Of a stretch of 64,000 nt of DNA, positions 50,200 through 59,244 are shown one piece after another. The notes beneath the pieces are model-generated. The model did not search any database. It was not told the origin of the DNA and worked only from the letters and a program-made list of their open reading frames with translations. Every line of letters begins with the position of its first letter. The stretch's first letter is position 1. The position numbers were made by a program, and so were the translations under genes. The DNA comes from Nematopogon swammerdamellus (lineage: Eukaryota; Arthropoda; Insecta; Lepidoptera; Adelidae). The DNA is taken from assembly GCA_946902875.1 (NCBI GenBank), contig OX336348.1, positions 16,331,741-16,395,740 on the forward strand, read 5' to 3'.

Positions 50200-51010
50200 C
50201 AATCACACTTATTGAAGAAAATAATCAAAAAATCTATACAAAATGTAACAAGCATAACAAAGGTGTACCTCTGTGGAAACAGAGAATACAGATCAAAATT
50301 GAATTGATGAGAAAAGAATTAGGACAGTTGCTAGAAATTAGCAGAGGAGTCACAAGTCGAAGACTTACATCAATTAAGAATAGGCTCTTTGAGAAATTCA
50401 ATATTACATCTATTATTACTCTAGAAAACTGTATGGAAAATATAAAACAAAAAATTAAAATGTACGCTGGGAGAATAAAACGATATGAAGAAGAAAACTC
50501 AGCAAAGAATGAAAATAGATTATTTAAAGGAAATGAACATCATTTCTATAGAAAAATGTTTGATAAAGACGTAATGCCTACTGAGATGCCAACTCAAGAC
50601 GAAATTGAGACATTTTGGAGTAACATTTTTAGTAAGCCAGTGCCAGTTAATAGAGAAAAGAATTGGCTGCAAAATATTGAAGATGAAATAAATATTCAGG
50701 CGCAGTCGCACTTTGAAAAAATTAATGAATTACAATTTATGGACAGTGTAAAACAAATAAAGAACTGGAAATCTCCTGGAATAGACAAATTGCATAATTA
50801 CTATCTTAAGTATTTTACTACAGCACATCCTTACATTTTAAACAGCTTCAACAAAATTCTTAGCAATGACGAAGAAATTGAATCATGGTTTGTAACTGGT
50901 TTAGTTACATTGATCCCGAAAAACACAGATAGCAAATACGTGAAAAATTGGCGACCTATTGCATGCTTACCAACCATGTATAAATTATTAACTTCAATTC
51001 TATATGAAGA
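50200..51010 (+). pseudogene. R4/Dong-like ORF, linker and RT fingers
   Basis: Reads KGVPLWKQRIQIKIELMRKE, LGQLLEISRGVTSRR, KIKMYAGRIKRYEEE, MPTQDEIETFWSNIF, KQIKNWKSPGIDKLHNYYLK, VTGLVTLIPKN and NWRPIACLPTMYKLLTSILY. KSPGID and NWRPI are the first reverse transcriptase blocks of non-LTR elements. The frame is broken by the palindrome at 51012. Confidence 0.85.
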
Positions 51011-51011
51011 A

Positions 51012-51077
51012 CAAAGAGTTTGTATTACGTCGCTGCGCTCCTTTAAAGGAGCGCAGCGACGTAATACAAACTCTTTG
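51012..51077. mobile_element. 66-bp perfect-palindrome MITE with 8-bp target duplication
   Basis: 51012-51044 (CAAAGAGTTTGTATTACGTC ... CTCCTTT) is exactly reverse-complementary to 51045-51077, with no loop bases. ATGAAGAA stands on both sides (51004-51011, 51078-51085). Taking out the insert and one duplicate restores the R4-like frame (ILYEE-LYKHC). An 8-bp duplication and a CA start fit the hAT superfamily, but the family is not proven. Confidence 0.85.
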
Positions 51078-51806
51078 ATGAAGAATTATATAAACACTGT
51101 CAGAAAAATGATATAATGGCGCCACATCAACGAGGCTGCAGAAAACGGTCTCGAGGATGCAAAGATCATCTGATACTCAATAAAACAATTCTAGAAGATG
51201 CTCAACAAAATAAGAAAAATTTAAATATGACCTGGATAGACTACAAAAAAGCGTATGATTCAGTTCCACATGAGTGGATCTTACATATCCTGAAAATTTA
51301 TAAATGTCCAGAAAATATAATCAATCTCATAATCAAAGTCATGAGAAAATGGCAAGTCCTTATGACAGCGTCAAGTGCGAAATGCACAATTAACACAAAA
51401 CCAATAAAAATCAACAGAGGCATCTACCAAGGGGACTCCCTTTCTCCATTTATATTTTGCCTCTGCCTCAATCCCTTATCTTCAATGCTGAACAAATACA
51501 ATAGGACCGGATACAAACTAAAGAATGGGCAAACATTTAATCACTTAATGTATATGGATGATATTAAATTGTATGCAAAAAACAAATACGAGATGGCGAC
51601 ACTGATTGATACAGTTGAAATATTTACAAGAAATATTGGAATGGAGTTTGGGCTAGATAAATGCAACGTATTAGAATTGAAATGCGGAAAGAGAACAAAC
51701 ATCGCTGGAGAGGAACACATACTGTTAGACGGAAATAAATTCTTACCCTTGGAAGATGGAAAGACATACAAATATTTGGGAATTTGTGAAAATGGAGAAA
51801 TTGACG
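51078..51806 (+). pseudogene. R4/Dong-like reverse transcriptase catalytic part (plus)
   Basis: Continues with LYKHCQKNDIMAPHQRGC, SRGCKDHLILNKTILEDA, WIDYKKAYDSVPHEWIL, INRGIYQGDSLSPFIFCL, NHLMYMDDIKLYA and IGMEFGLDKCNVLELKCG up to KTYKYLGICENGEID. It then runs into unrelated sequence at about 51806. Confidence 0.85.
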
Positions 51807-52086
51807 CAAGTTCGCATGTTTTGTTCTCAAATCAGATGAGCATTGCGCGCGCGCAGGTTGAGTTGAGTGTTGTGAGTGATTGAATAGCGTTTTTTGCGTT
51901 TTTTGAGGTAGTCCTGGCTGTGTGTAGACAAATAGAGTAAACAAAAAAGTGTGTTTATTGCGTGCCGCGGCGTGATTACTCGCGCCACGTCATGCATCTC
52001 GCCAAATTCGTATATGTACTTTCTTGTAACGGCTATAACCACATTTAATTAACATTATCTTTGCTAAAACGTAATTAATATCAGTA

Positions 52087-52125
52087 ATGGATAACGCACC
52101 AGGTACTTCCGGCCAGTCTGCATTG
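52087..52125 (+). CDS. Candidate first coding exon
   Basis: ATGGATAACGCACCAGGTAC opens MDNAPGTSGQSAL and meets TTG followed by GTAAGT, a consensus donor. Just upstream lies a CpG-rich segment (GCGCGCGCGCAGG near 51846) that could be a promoter. Short Ser/Gly-rich starts of this kind are common in transposon-derived and nuclear proteins. The next exon was not recognised; the putative intron contains the Helitron-like minisatellite. Confidence 0.3.
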
Positions 52126-52164
52126 GTAAGTTTTGAGTGCTGTGGTACAGATTTTTATTTTTTA

Positions 52165-52300
52165 GGTTTCCGTATCCCGTACGGAAGCCTATTACTAAGC
52201 CGACGCCGTCTGTCTGCCTGTCCGTCCGTCCGTCCGTATGTCCGAGGGCGTATCTTTTGAACCGTAATAGGTAGCCCGTTGAAATTTTCACAGAATATGT
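52165..52300 (+). repeat. Dispersed repeat with GTCCGTCCGTCC core
   Basis: GTTTCCGTATCCCGTACGGA followed by CTGTCTGCCTGTCCGTCCG and AACCGTAATAGGTAGCCCGT. A widespread arthropod-type repeat related to the ACGGACAGACATG module at 3.2-3.5 kb. Confidence 0.55.
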
Positions 52301-52302
52301 GT

Positions 52303-52350
52303 TACTAGCTGAGCCCGCGCCTCAGCTCGCGTGAAATTCGTATTTCAACG
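52303..52350 (-). mobile_element. Helitron-like 3' terminus, inverted
   Basis: ACTAGCTGAGCCCGCGCCTC and AGCTCGCGTGAAATTCGTAT are the reverse complement, with changes, of 8772-8812. Confidence 0.5.
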
Positions 52351-52371
52351 GGAGACATTAAGTAACTATGG

Positions 52372-53225
52372 GCGAGGCCGAAGGCCGAGCTGCGTTCAGG
52401 AAGTCGATGAACCATCTCTAAGAAAGTAAGTAATTAAGGGCGAGGCTTCAGGCTGAGCTGCATTCTAGAAAGAAAAGAAACCTTCTCGAAGAAAGTAAGT
52501 AACTGAGAGCGAGGCCGAAGGCCGAGCTGCGTTCAGGAAGATTAAGAACCTTCTCTAAGAAAGTAAGTAATTAAGGGCGAGGCCGAAGGGCGAGCCGCGT
52601 TCAGGAAGACGATAAACCATCTCTAAGAAAGTAAGTAATTAAGGGTGAGGCCGAAGGCCGAGCTGCCCTCAGGAAGAAGATAAACTTTCTCGTAAAAGTA
52701 AGTAACTGAGGGCGTGGCAGAACACCGACCTGCGATCAGAAAGACTGTAAACCTTCTCAAAGAAAGTAAGAAACTAAGGGCGAAGCCGAAGGCCGAGCTG
52801 CGTTCAGGAAGACCATCAACCTTCTAGAAGACAGTAAGTAACTAAGGGCGAGGCCGAAGGCCGAGCTGCGTTCAGAAAGACTATAAACCTTCTCAAAGAA
52901 AGGAAGTAATAAAGGGCGAGGCCGAAGGCCGAGCTGCGTTCAGAAAGACGATAAACCTTATCTAATAAAGTAAGTAATTAAGGGCGAGGCTGAAAGCCGA
53001 GCTACATTCAGGAAGACCATCAACCTTCTCGAAGACAGTAAGTAACTAAGGGCGAGGCCGGAGGCCGAGCTGCTTTCAGGAAGACTGTAAACCTTCTCGA
53101 AGAAAATAAGTAATAAAGGGCGAGGCGGAAGGCCGAGCTGCGTTCAGGAAGACGATAAACCTTATCTAAGAAAGTAAGTAATTAAGGGCGAGGCTGAAGG
53201 CCGAGCTACATTAAGGAAAACCATA
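52372..53225 (-). repeat. 68-bp minisatellite array B
   Basis: About 12.5 units of GGCGAGGCCGAAGGCCGAGC, TGCGTTCAGGAAGA and TCTAAGAAAGTAAGTAATTA, the reverse complement of array A at 8.2-8.75 kb and likewise next to the Helitron-like end. Confidence 0.92.
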
Positions 53226-54290
53226 AACCTTGCCACGCTGGACTAAGTGGGTAATGAGTTCTTCAAATAAATGCAGTGTTCGTGTACAACAATTTATTTT
53301 TGAATTTGGTAACAGCTGGTAGTATACGTGAGGGTCGCACCCGGCAAGTTAACGCGTTTATTGCGAACTCAGCGCAAGCTGTGGAATTTTAGAGATAGGA
53401 CGAAAATGTAATGTGAAACTGTATGGAGCCATAGAATAATAATGGCTTTAATTTAGCACTGTCAGTATGGAAATAGCAATAACGTGCCCTAAAATGTGAA
53501 AAAACCCGCTTTATTAGATCAAATGATTTTACTTTTTAAATGCAGAAATATGCAGAAAAATCTGCTAAATCAACCTGCATTCAAGGCTCATTTTCGCTAA
53601 AAATGTAACTTAGACAACTGCCGAACTGGAGCGACGATCTCTCGAATACAAAGTTTTTCTCCGGCATGAAGATATTTATCAAATTGTTGTAATACTTCTT
53701 CCATTGACTTAAAATTCTGTGACTTCTTCATATTGATCAAGATATGTGAATTGTGTCAACAAATCCTTGAGGCTTCTCAATGCGTGAGAACATTACCTTC
53801 TCCGAATCGCTCTTCCTGTGACCCGTTCTATTCATGTACTTCTCATTTCTGAAATAACCCTGACCGCTCTGCCACAATGTAGAATAAATGAGCTAGTTGC
53901 ATTTTAAGTACCTATGATGAATTCAATTATACTCAACAATAGTCAACAAACTGTGTCAACAAAGATGGTTGTCATAGTAACCACCCAACACAGATTACTG
54001 TCCCAGAGTGGTTTGCCCAATAGAACCCCAAACCACCTAACTGGACCTCCTGGAATTCTACAATACTCTTTGGACAGGCAACCAAAGTCTAGATGTCGCC
54101 ATCCACAATAAACACCAAGACATTGGGTAGTGTGCGTGCCCCCCTGCATCCAATTGACGTAGTGGTTATATTCTCTTTGCCAGTTGATTGAAGTTTGCAT
54201 GTAAACAAATGGTTTGTGTGTCGGTCGGTGTCAGTCGGTCAAGTATCGCACGTGAGCTCTTCGAGAAAAAATTATTAACATCCAACTCAC
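53226..54290. other. Putative twitchin intron or downstream DNA
   Basis: No convincing exon. The minus frame at 53943-54200 lacks any Ig or Fn3 pattern and is not accepted as coding. Confidence 0.4.
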
Positions 54291-54494
54291 GATACGGATT
54301 CTCGATCTTAATGGATCCATGGGTCTGCAGCGGTTCCGATTCTCCCACTTCATTGACGGCCTTCACCCTGAACTGATAATATTCTCCCTCTTGGAGTCCA
54401 AGGACGTCTATCTCCGTGTCGTTGGTCTTAACGACTAGTTCCCAGCTACCAGTGGCATTATTCAGCTTTTCTACTACGTAGGACACTGGCTTGC
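54291..54494 (-). CDS. bt: Twitchin-like gene, exon C (Fn3 domain, second half)
   Basis: Acceptor GTCCACAG at 54495, donor GTGAGT after 54291. Phase 1 at both ends. It reads KPVSYVVEKLNNATGSWELV, GLQEGEYYQFRVKAVNEVGE and SEPLQTHGSIKIENPY, the second half of a fibronectin type III domain with the Y-x-F-R-V-x-A-x-N core and the ENPY exit typical of twitchin/projectin. These are giant sarcomeric kinases linking thick filaments to the Z-disc. The preceding exon supplies GGA-A and this one GC, giving DDGSKP across the splice, so the join is certain. Which titin-family member it is cannot be proven from one domain. Confidence 0.8.
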
Positions 54495-54710
54495 CTGTGG
54501 ACATAATCGTTAAAGAATCAGTATTGTCAAGTGGTAGTGGTCGGAAACCACCTTCGCAGCAAAGATTTCTTTAAGATATTTCATTGATAGACAGTAAATG
54601 GATATACCACTTGCAAAGAAAGGAATCTATGGGCCCTTTGGCACTGTCAGTATGAAACGCTATGATATTTCGTAATGCTTCAAAGTCCTCGTATTAACAT
54701 CAGATCTCAC

Positions 54711-54945
54711 TTCCATCATCCTTAGGTTTCTTCCAGCTCAGCTTGCAGCCACTATCAGTGACATCAGTCACCTTGAGAGGACCACCAGTTTTGCCAGGAG
54801 CAGAGGGGACAGTGATCTCGACTTCAGCCTCATCGGTGCCAAATTTATTGGTTGCCAGGATGCGATAAGTACCGGTGTCGGCGCGAACACACTTTTTGAT
54901 GAGCAGCGTAGTGTTATAGCCCACGGTGCTATCGCCGATCGGTTC
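54711..54945 (-). CDS. bt: Twitchin-like gene, exon B (Ig end, Fn3 start)
   Basis: Acceptor CTCACCAG at 54946, donor GTGAGA after 54711; starts in phase 0 and ends in phase 1. It reads NTTLLIKKCVRADTGTYRIL and ATNKFGTDEAEVEITV, the F-G half of an immunoglobulin domain with D-x-G-x-Y. Then comes PSAPGKTGGPLKVTDVTDSG and CKLSWKKPKDDG, the first strands of a fibronectin type III domain with its conserved W. An Ig directly followed by Fn3 through a VPSAPG linker is the twitchin/projectin pattern. Confidence 0.85.
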
Positions 54946-55068
54946 CTGGTGAGTTTAGAAATAACGATTTGAACAAAAATGTGATTTCAGTAGGGCTTAA
55001 GGTTGGAATATAGGCTCTTCGAAGTTCTAGAAGGACATTTTACATAACATATTTCTATAGAACCTGAC

Positions 55069-55205
55069 CCATTGCTTCTTCCCTTTCTTGAACCACAGCA
55101 CCGTGGGCGCTGTTTCTGACGTCACATTTACATGGATGGTGATACGGTCGCCCAGGCGAAACACGAGCGGCTGTGTGAGGTTCGTGCGGTCGATGCGAGT
55201 TTTCA
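55069..55205 (-). CDS. bt: Twitchin-like gene, exon A (Ig domain, first half)
   Basis: Acceptor AATTCCAG at 55206. It reads KTRIDRTNLTQPLVFRLGDR and TIHVNVTSETAPTVLWFKKG, the A-C strands of an immunoglobulin domain with the conserved core W. Phase to exon B fits only if the donor is TGG then GTCAGG (55068 downwards), a weak consensus. The alternative GTTCTA site 5 bases on would shift the frame. Further upstream exons were not found before the hAT element begins at 55354. Confidence 0.75.
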
Positions 55206-55543
55206 CTGGAATTTACATAGTCATCATAGTAGTTAGCAACGTCATCATTAACATCATCATCACGTGACAATAATGATAACATCTTATCATCATCATCAAC
55301 ATCAGAAACAACAAGATTAAGTTCAACACCAACAAGATTAGCACCTTCTAGAGCAGCGGTCGGCAACCCGCGGCCCGCGGGCCGCATGCGGCCCGCGTGC
55401 GTCCTCCTTGCGGCCCGCGAATCTAACCAACGGGAAAAAAATTCCGTTGGCCAGACCAGTCTGACCACTGGGAAAAATTCGGAATTAACATATCCGAATA
55501 CGGCTAAAGCCCTAAACCTTAATTAAGATTAAAAATATTCAGT

Positions 55544-55932
55544 CAGCCTCGATAGCTCAGTGGTGCAGACAGTAAACTGTCGCTATTGAATGTTAAACAA
55601 CGCTGGGTGCGGTCAGTACTTGGATGGGTGACCGCTGACCATTGGAGGCTGACCGAGGTTCGGATTCCTCGTAAAACTGTAGGTCCCTTCACTCCTAATC
55701 TTACATGGTGGTAGGGTTTAACCCGCCCGGGTTGGTACCACCGCACTGAATGAAACGTCGGTCGAAACGGCTATGTAAATAGTTTGTGTTTTCCGACCAG
55801 TTCAGTGTAGCCGGCACGATCAAAGGGGGAAGCACTGACATGGCACCTAGCACCCGGTGTTATGGGCTGACATCACGGACGTTGTAGGTGATGTAGCCAA
55901 CCGTGTCAGTTTCCATAAAAAAATTTTTTTTT
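55544..55932 (+). mobile_element. 5S/tRNA SINE nested in the hAT element
   Basis: CCTCGATAGCTCAGTGGTGC, TTAAACAACGCTGGGTGCGG, TACTTGGATGGGTGACCGCT (best preserved 5S box C in the window), GGTTCGGATTCCTCG, the shared tail and an A-rich end. Near full length. Confidence 0.85.
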
Positions 55933-56462
55933 ATTTCGCCTCTAAAATGAAATCTGTGACATTCACGAACGCGTTGGCTTACAAAAAATAAGCATTGTTC
56001 CCGATTAACTGATGCACATTTAGATGCGATACTGCGCGTTTCTACGTCTAAGATGCAAGCAGATATTCCAAAACTTGCAAGTGAAATGCAGCCGCAAAAA
56101 TCGCATAGGTATTAAGATTTTGACAGTTTTTTATAGTAATATTTCATTGAAATATATAACTTGAACTCAAATAAATATGATTAAAAATGCACCAATGCGT
56201 TTTATTAACCGACTTCAAAAAATGGAGGAGGTTCTCAATTCGACTGTATTTTATTTTTTTGTTATGTTTGTTACCTCAGAGCTTTCGATTGGGTGAACCG
56301 ATTTTGATAATTTTTTTTTTTTTTGAAAGGTGGTGCTTCCGGTGTGGTCCCATTTCAATTTGGCCAAGATCGGATTGGAAAGCTAGGCGGGATCGCGAGG
56401 CCGAAGGCCGAGCGATTCCGCCGAGTACATTAATAGTAAAAAATTACTAAAAAAAACTGTGA

Positions 56463-56720
56463 AATAAAAAACTATTTAAAAAAATATAAAAACCGCCTTG
56501 AAAAATTTATGAAATAAAAAAAAATCGAACCCTAGAGTTGAAGGCGGTGCTAAAGCTAGCAAAAATGATGCATGAAAAAAAAACATGATTGGATGATATC
56601 CTTTGTGATTTGTGTAGCCTTCTTTAGCACCGCCTTCAACTCTAGGGTTCGATTTTTTTTTATTTCATACATTTTTTAAGGCGGTTATTATATTTTTTTA
56701 AATAGTTTTTTTTTATTTTA
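56463..56720. repeat. Foldback, arms of about 90 bp
   Basis: 56463-56555 and 56631-56720 are reverse complements with small gaps (AACCGCCTT ... CCCTAGAGTTGAAGGCGGTG against CACCGCCTTCAACTCTAGGG ... AAGGCGGTT). The loop of about 75 bp is unrelated. Probably a MITE inside the hAT element. Confidence 0.8.
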
Positions 56721-56827
56721 AAATGGTATGTACTTATGAAGATGAGATGCGGCCCGCACTGATACTCTGGTAACAATTATGGCCCTCCTATAGTAAAACG
56801 TTGCCGACCCCTGTTCTAGAGCATCAA

Positions 56828-56945
56828 TATGTCAGTCTCCAACGGTCAAGCGGTCACCCATCCAAGTACTGACCGCGCCCAGGTGTGCTTATGATTACGA
56901 CCGACATTCGATCGATCGCACCACTGAGCTACCGAGGTTGACAAA
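56828..56945 (-). mobile_element. 5S/tRNA SINE head only
   Basis: On the minus strand: CTCGGTAGCTCAGTGGTGCG, GCACACCTGGGCGCGGTCAG and TACTTGGATGGGTGACCGCT, ending just after box C. It lies directly right of the hAT target duplication. Confidence 0.75.
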
Positions 56946-56999
56946 AAGAGTCTTGGCGCATCATCTCTTTGACACTTAGACCCGCTTAGTTTTTTTCTG

Positions 57000-57235
57000 G
57001 CGTTCGACTGCGATGGTTGTTGACAGCTACGAACGACGGTCTTTTCAGCCTGTACATGTTGTCAAATTCGTTTTTTCACGAAAACGCGATAACGACGCCA
57101 TCTACCGGGTCCAATTGTATTTCCAAACCATCCAGGGACGCACTCAAATATTCACACAAAATTTCATTCAAATCGGTCCAGCCGTTTAGGAGGAGTAGGG
57201 TTACGTACACACGTACAGAAGAATTATATATATTA
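57000..57235 (+). repeat. Dispersed repeat with primer-like motif
   Basis: AACGACGCCATCTACCGGGT and TTTCATTCAAATCGGTCCAG then CGTACACACGTACAGAAGAA, ending TATATATATTAAGA. This motif style (TTTCAT-AATCGGT-CAG, then ACA repeats) recurs in several unrelated elements of the window. Confidence 0.5.
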
Positions 57236-58366
57236 AGAAGATTATCGGATGCATGCAAGCAAATCCGAAAGCAACAGCTAACAATATATAAATTTTTGAA
57301 ATGTGCTAATTAAGCCCTTTCATTTGATATCCAACACGTGATCATTAAAAACTTTTTTTTTTAGGTCATCACTTTACGTCCTCTAGAGGGCGCCATGTCC
57401 AATTTTATGGAACGTCGCATAGCCTATAATCAGCGGACGGTCAAGACGCATCCAACGATACCATCGATTTGTCAAATTATGATAAGTAGTTTCGAAGTTA
57501 TGAGGGAACAGATGAACATACATACATACATACATACATACATACATACGTACATACATACATACATACCGATTAAACACATAACCCTTCTTTTCGCTTT
57601 GCCGTAGTTGGGTAAAAATAAGAATTTGTTCGCTAATATTGCACGCATACTACACTACGTACAATTTAATAAACATACGATCAATTAACTTAAATCAAAT
57701 TGGAACTTCACATATGTAAATATTCGCTAACATCGACTCGCAACAACACTTTTACATAGGTTTGCATCTAAAATTAACCAAATAGATACCTAACGAAGTA
57801 AACCTACATAATATTATGAATCGAATTAAATAAGAAACTCTGCTCGAGACTATGCATACACACACCGCGCTCCGTAGACCGCACGCAAACACGTCCGTAC
57901 AGGTCGATTTTGGCTTTATATAGTGCGTGCGAGCACGGCAGCCTGATGTGCTATTTATAGAACCACTCGCCCTCCCGCTGCGCCACCACCGCCTCCGCCG
58001 CCTCCGCCAGCCGCCCGCCGCCTCCGCCAGCCGCCCGCCGCCGCCTACCATACCTTTGATTGCGCGCGGAACACTTCGGTTTGTATGAGAGCCACATCGT
58101 AGCGTAACCGGAACTGAATTTTATGTAGCCTATCCCGTGTCGCGTATAGTTAAATGTGCTTGTACAAAGTTTCATCGAATTCGGATGATCGGTTTAAGAG
58201 TTATGGCGGAACATACATACATACATACAGGAAAGATTTCTAAAAATCGTCAATTTAGCTTTAGTATCATACATAGAGGCTACAAACTCAATATCTATAT
58301 ATATATATATATCCTAAAACAAAGTGACTTACTCCATGACCATCCTTTACAGATTTATTATTAGTA
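57236..58366 (+). mobile_element. Family U, full-length copy
   Basis: About 1.13 kb from GATTATCGGATGCATGCAAG to TTTATTATTAGTA. It contains two CATA microsatellites (57520-57568, 58212-58231), GTCCTCTAGAGGGCGCCATG, a CCG/CCGCC-rich middle (57960-58045), and a short (TA)n near 58292 not present in the other copies. Same ends as 35083-36172. Non-coding; transposon class not recognised, no obvious terminal inverted repeats. Confidence 0.85.
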
Positions 58367-58439
58367 AAAATAGAAAATATAAAATAAAATAAAAAATAAA
58401 ATAATAATATAATATATAATTTAATATTATAATAATATA

Positions 58440-58815
58440 AAGGCAGAAAAAGACAAGAATTTTAAATACATCGATGTGTCTCATGAGGTTACCGACATGT
58501 GGCCCGTGAACTCGACGATCGTTGTGCCCATAGTCGTGTCTGCGCATGGGCTGATAGCGAAGAGCCTCGACCATCATCTCAAGAAGCTCTCACTAGAGCC
58601 ACTTGCTTGGATCAAGGGTCAGATGCAGAAGGCGGTCTTGCTCGACACCGCTCGAATTATCCGGAGGTTTCTCTCTCTCGGGTCCGACCATCGGTAGCCT
58701 GGGTTCGCCCCTCCGCCGGTGGTGGAAATTCCATTTTGTTATTTTATATTCATTTTAGATTTAATTTTTTTTTATGTAAAATTAATATAAAAAAGACAAT
58801 GTGTCAATAAACGAA
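58440..58815 (+). pseudogene. LINE endonuclease C-terminus, another clade
   Basis: Reads KYIDVSHEVTDMWPVNSTIV, VPIVVSAHGLIAKSLDHHLK and MQKAVLLDTARIIRRFL, then a stop at 58697 and an AATAAACGAATAAATAATA end. The order (W ... IVPIVVS-x-x-G ... QKAxLLxTxxIxRxFL) parallels the IVPIVIGTTGI ... QQQAAIETTKIMxKFL ending of the R4-like proteins, so it is the C-terminus of a related restriction-enzyme-like endonuclease LINE of a different subfamily. Confidence 0.6.
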
Positions 58816-58835
58816 TAAATAATATATAATATATA

Positions 58836-59090
58836 AGAGACGAAACGGTTGCACATATAATTCCTGGCTGCAAGATTTTGGTTCAACATTTATATTTAAA
58901 AAGACAGGTGCCTAAAGAAGAAACACAAATTCGAAAATACAGAAATATGGTGGAATGTCCACTAAGCGAACCGCATGTAATTGAAAATGAAGAAGCCAAA
59001 ATTATATGGGAATTGCCAGTTATCACCGATTAGATTACCCACTACCAAACAATAAACCGGACATAATATATGCAGATAAAATCATCAATC
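58836..59090 (+). pseudogene. R4/Dong-like fragment (plus), finger region
   Basis: Reads [40 protein letters not shown] and IWELPVITD before a stop. It follows TATATAATATATAA, so it too begins at a TA-rich stretch. It stops just before the 3' end of the minus-strand copy. Confidence 0.75.
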
Positions 59091-59244
59091 AATACTAATC
59101 ATCAATCAGTCATCATCATCAATATATAAATTTTATTCTTCCGGATTTTTTCGGAGTCGTCGGCGATTGTACTCGCCGGTCTGCCACCCGTCCTCGCTCG
59201 AGTGCCTCCCAAGATAGAGGACGGGCCCACCGATCAGTCTTGAG

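Larger units (their letters stand above)
49088..51806 (+). mobile_element. R4/Dong-like retrotransposon, second subfamily (plus)
   Basis: Starts right after the (TA)n tract and keeps the N-terminal domains that the minus copies lack. It is broken by a 52-bp retroposon (50139-50190) and a 66-bp palindrome (51012-51077), and is cut at about 51806, before the thumb, finger and endonuclease. Amino-acid sequence is clearly diverged from the minus copies (for example WIDYKKAYDSVPHEWILHIL against WIIFIL). Confidence 0.85.
55354..56813. mobile_element. Non-autonomous hAT element, 1460 bp
   Basis: Ends are CAGCGGTCGGCAACCCGCGG and, at the right, ACGTTGCCGACCCCTG, a hAT terminal inverted repeat. TTCTAGAG is duplicated at 55346-55353 and 56814-56821. 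Inside are a 5S/tRNA SINE, a common repeat (GACTTCAAAAAATGGAGGAG at 56210) and a foldback. No transposase. Confidence 0.9.

Noticed and set aside
53943..54200. Possible further twitchin exon (85 codons, minus)
   Set aside because: No Ig or Fn3 pattern and no splice sites in phase with exon C.
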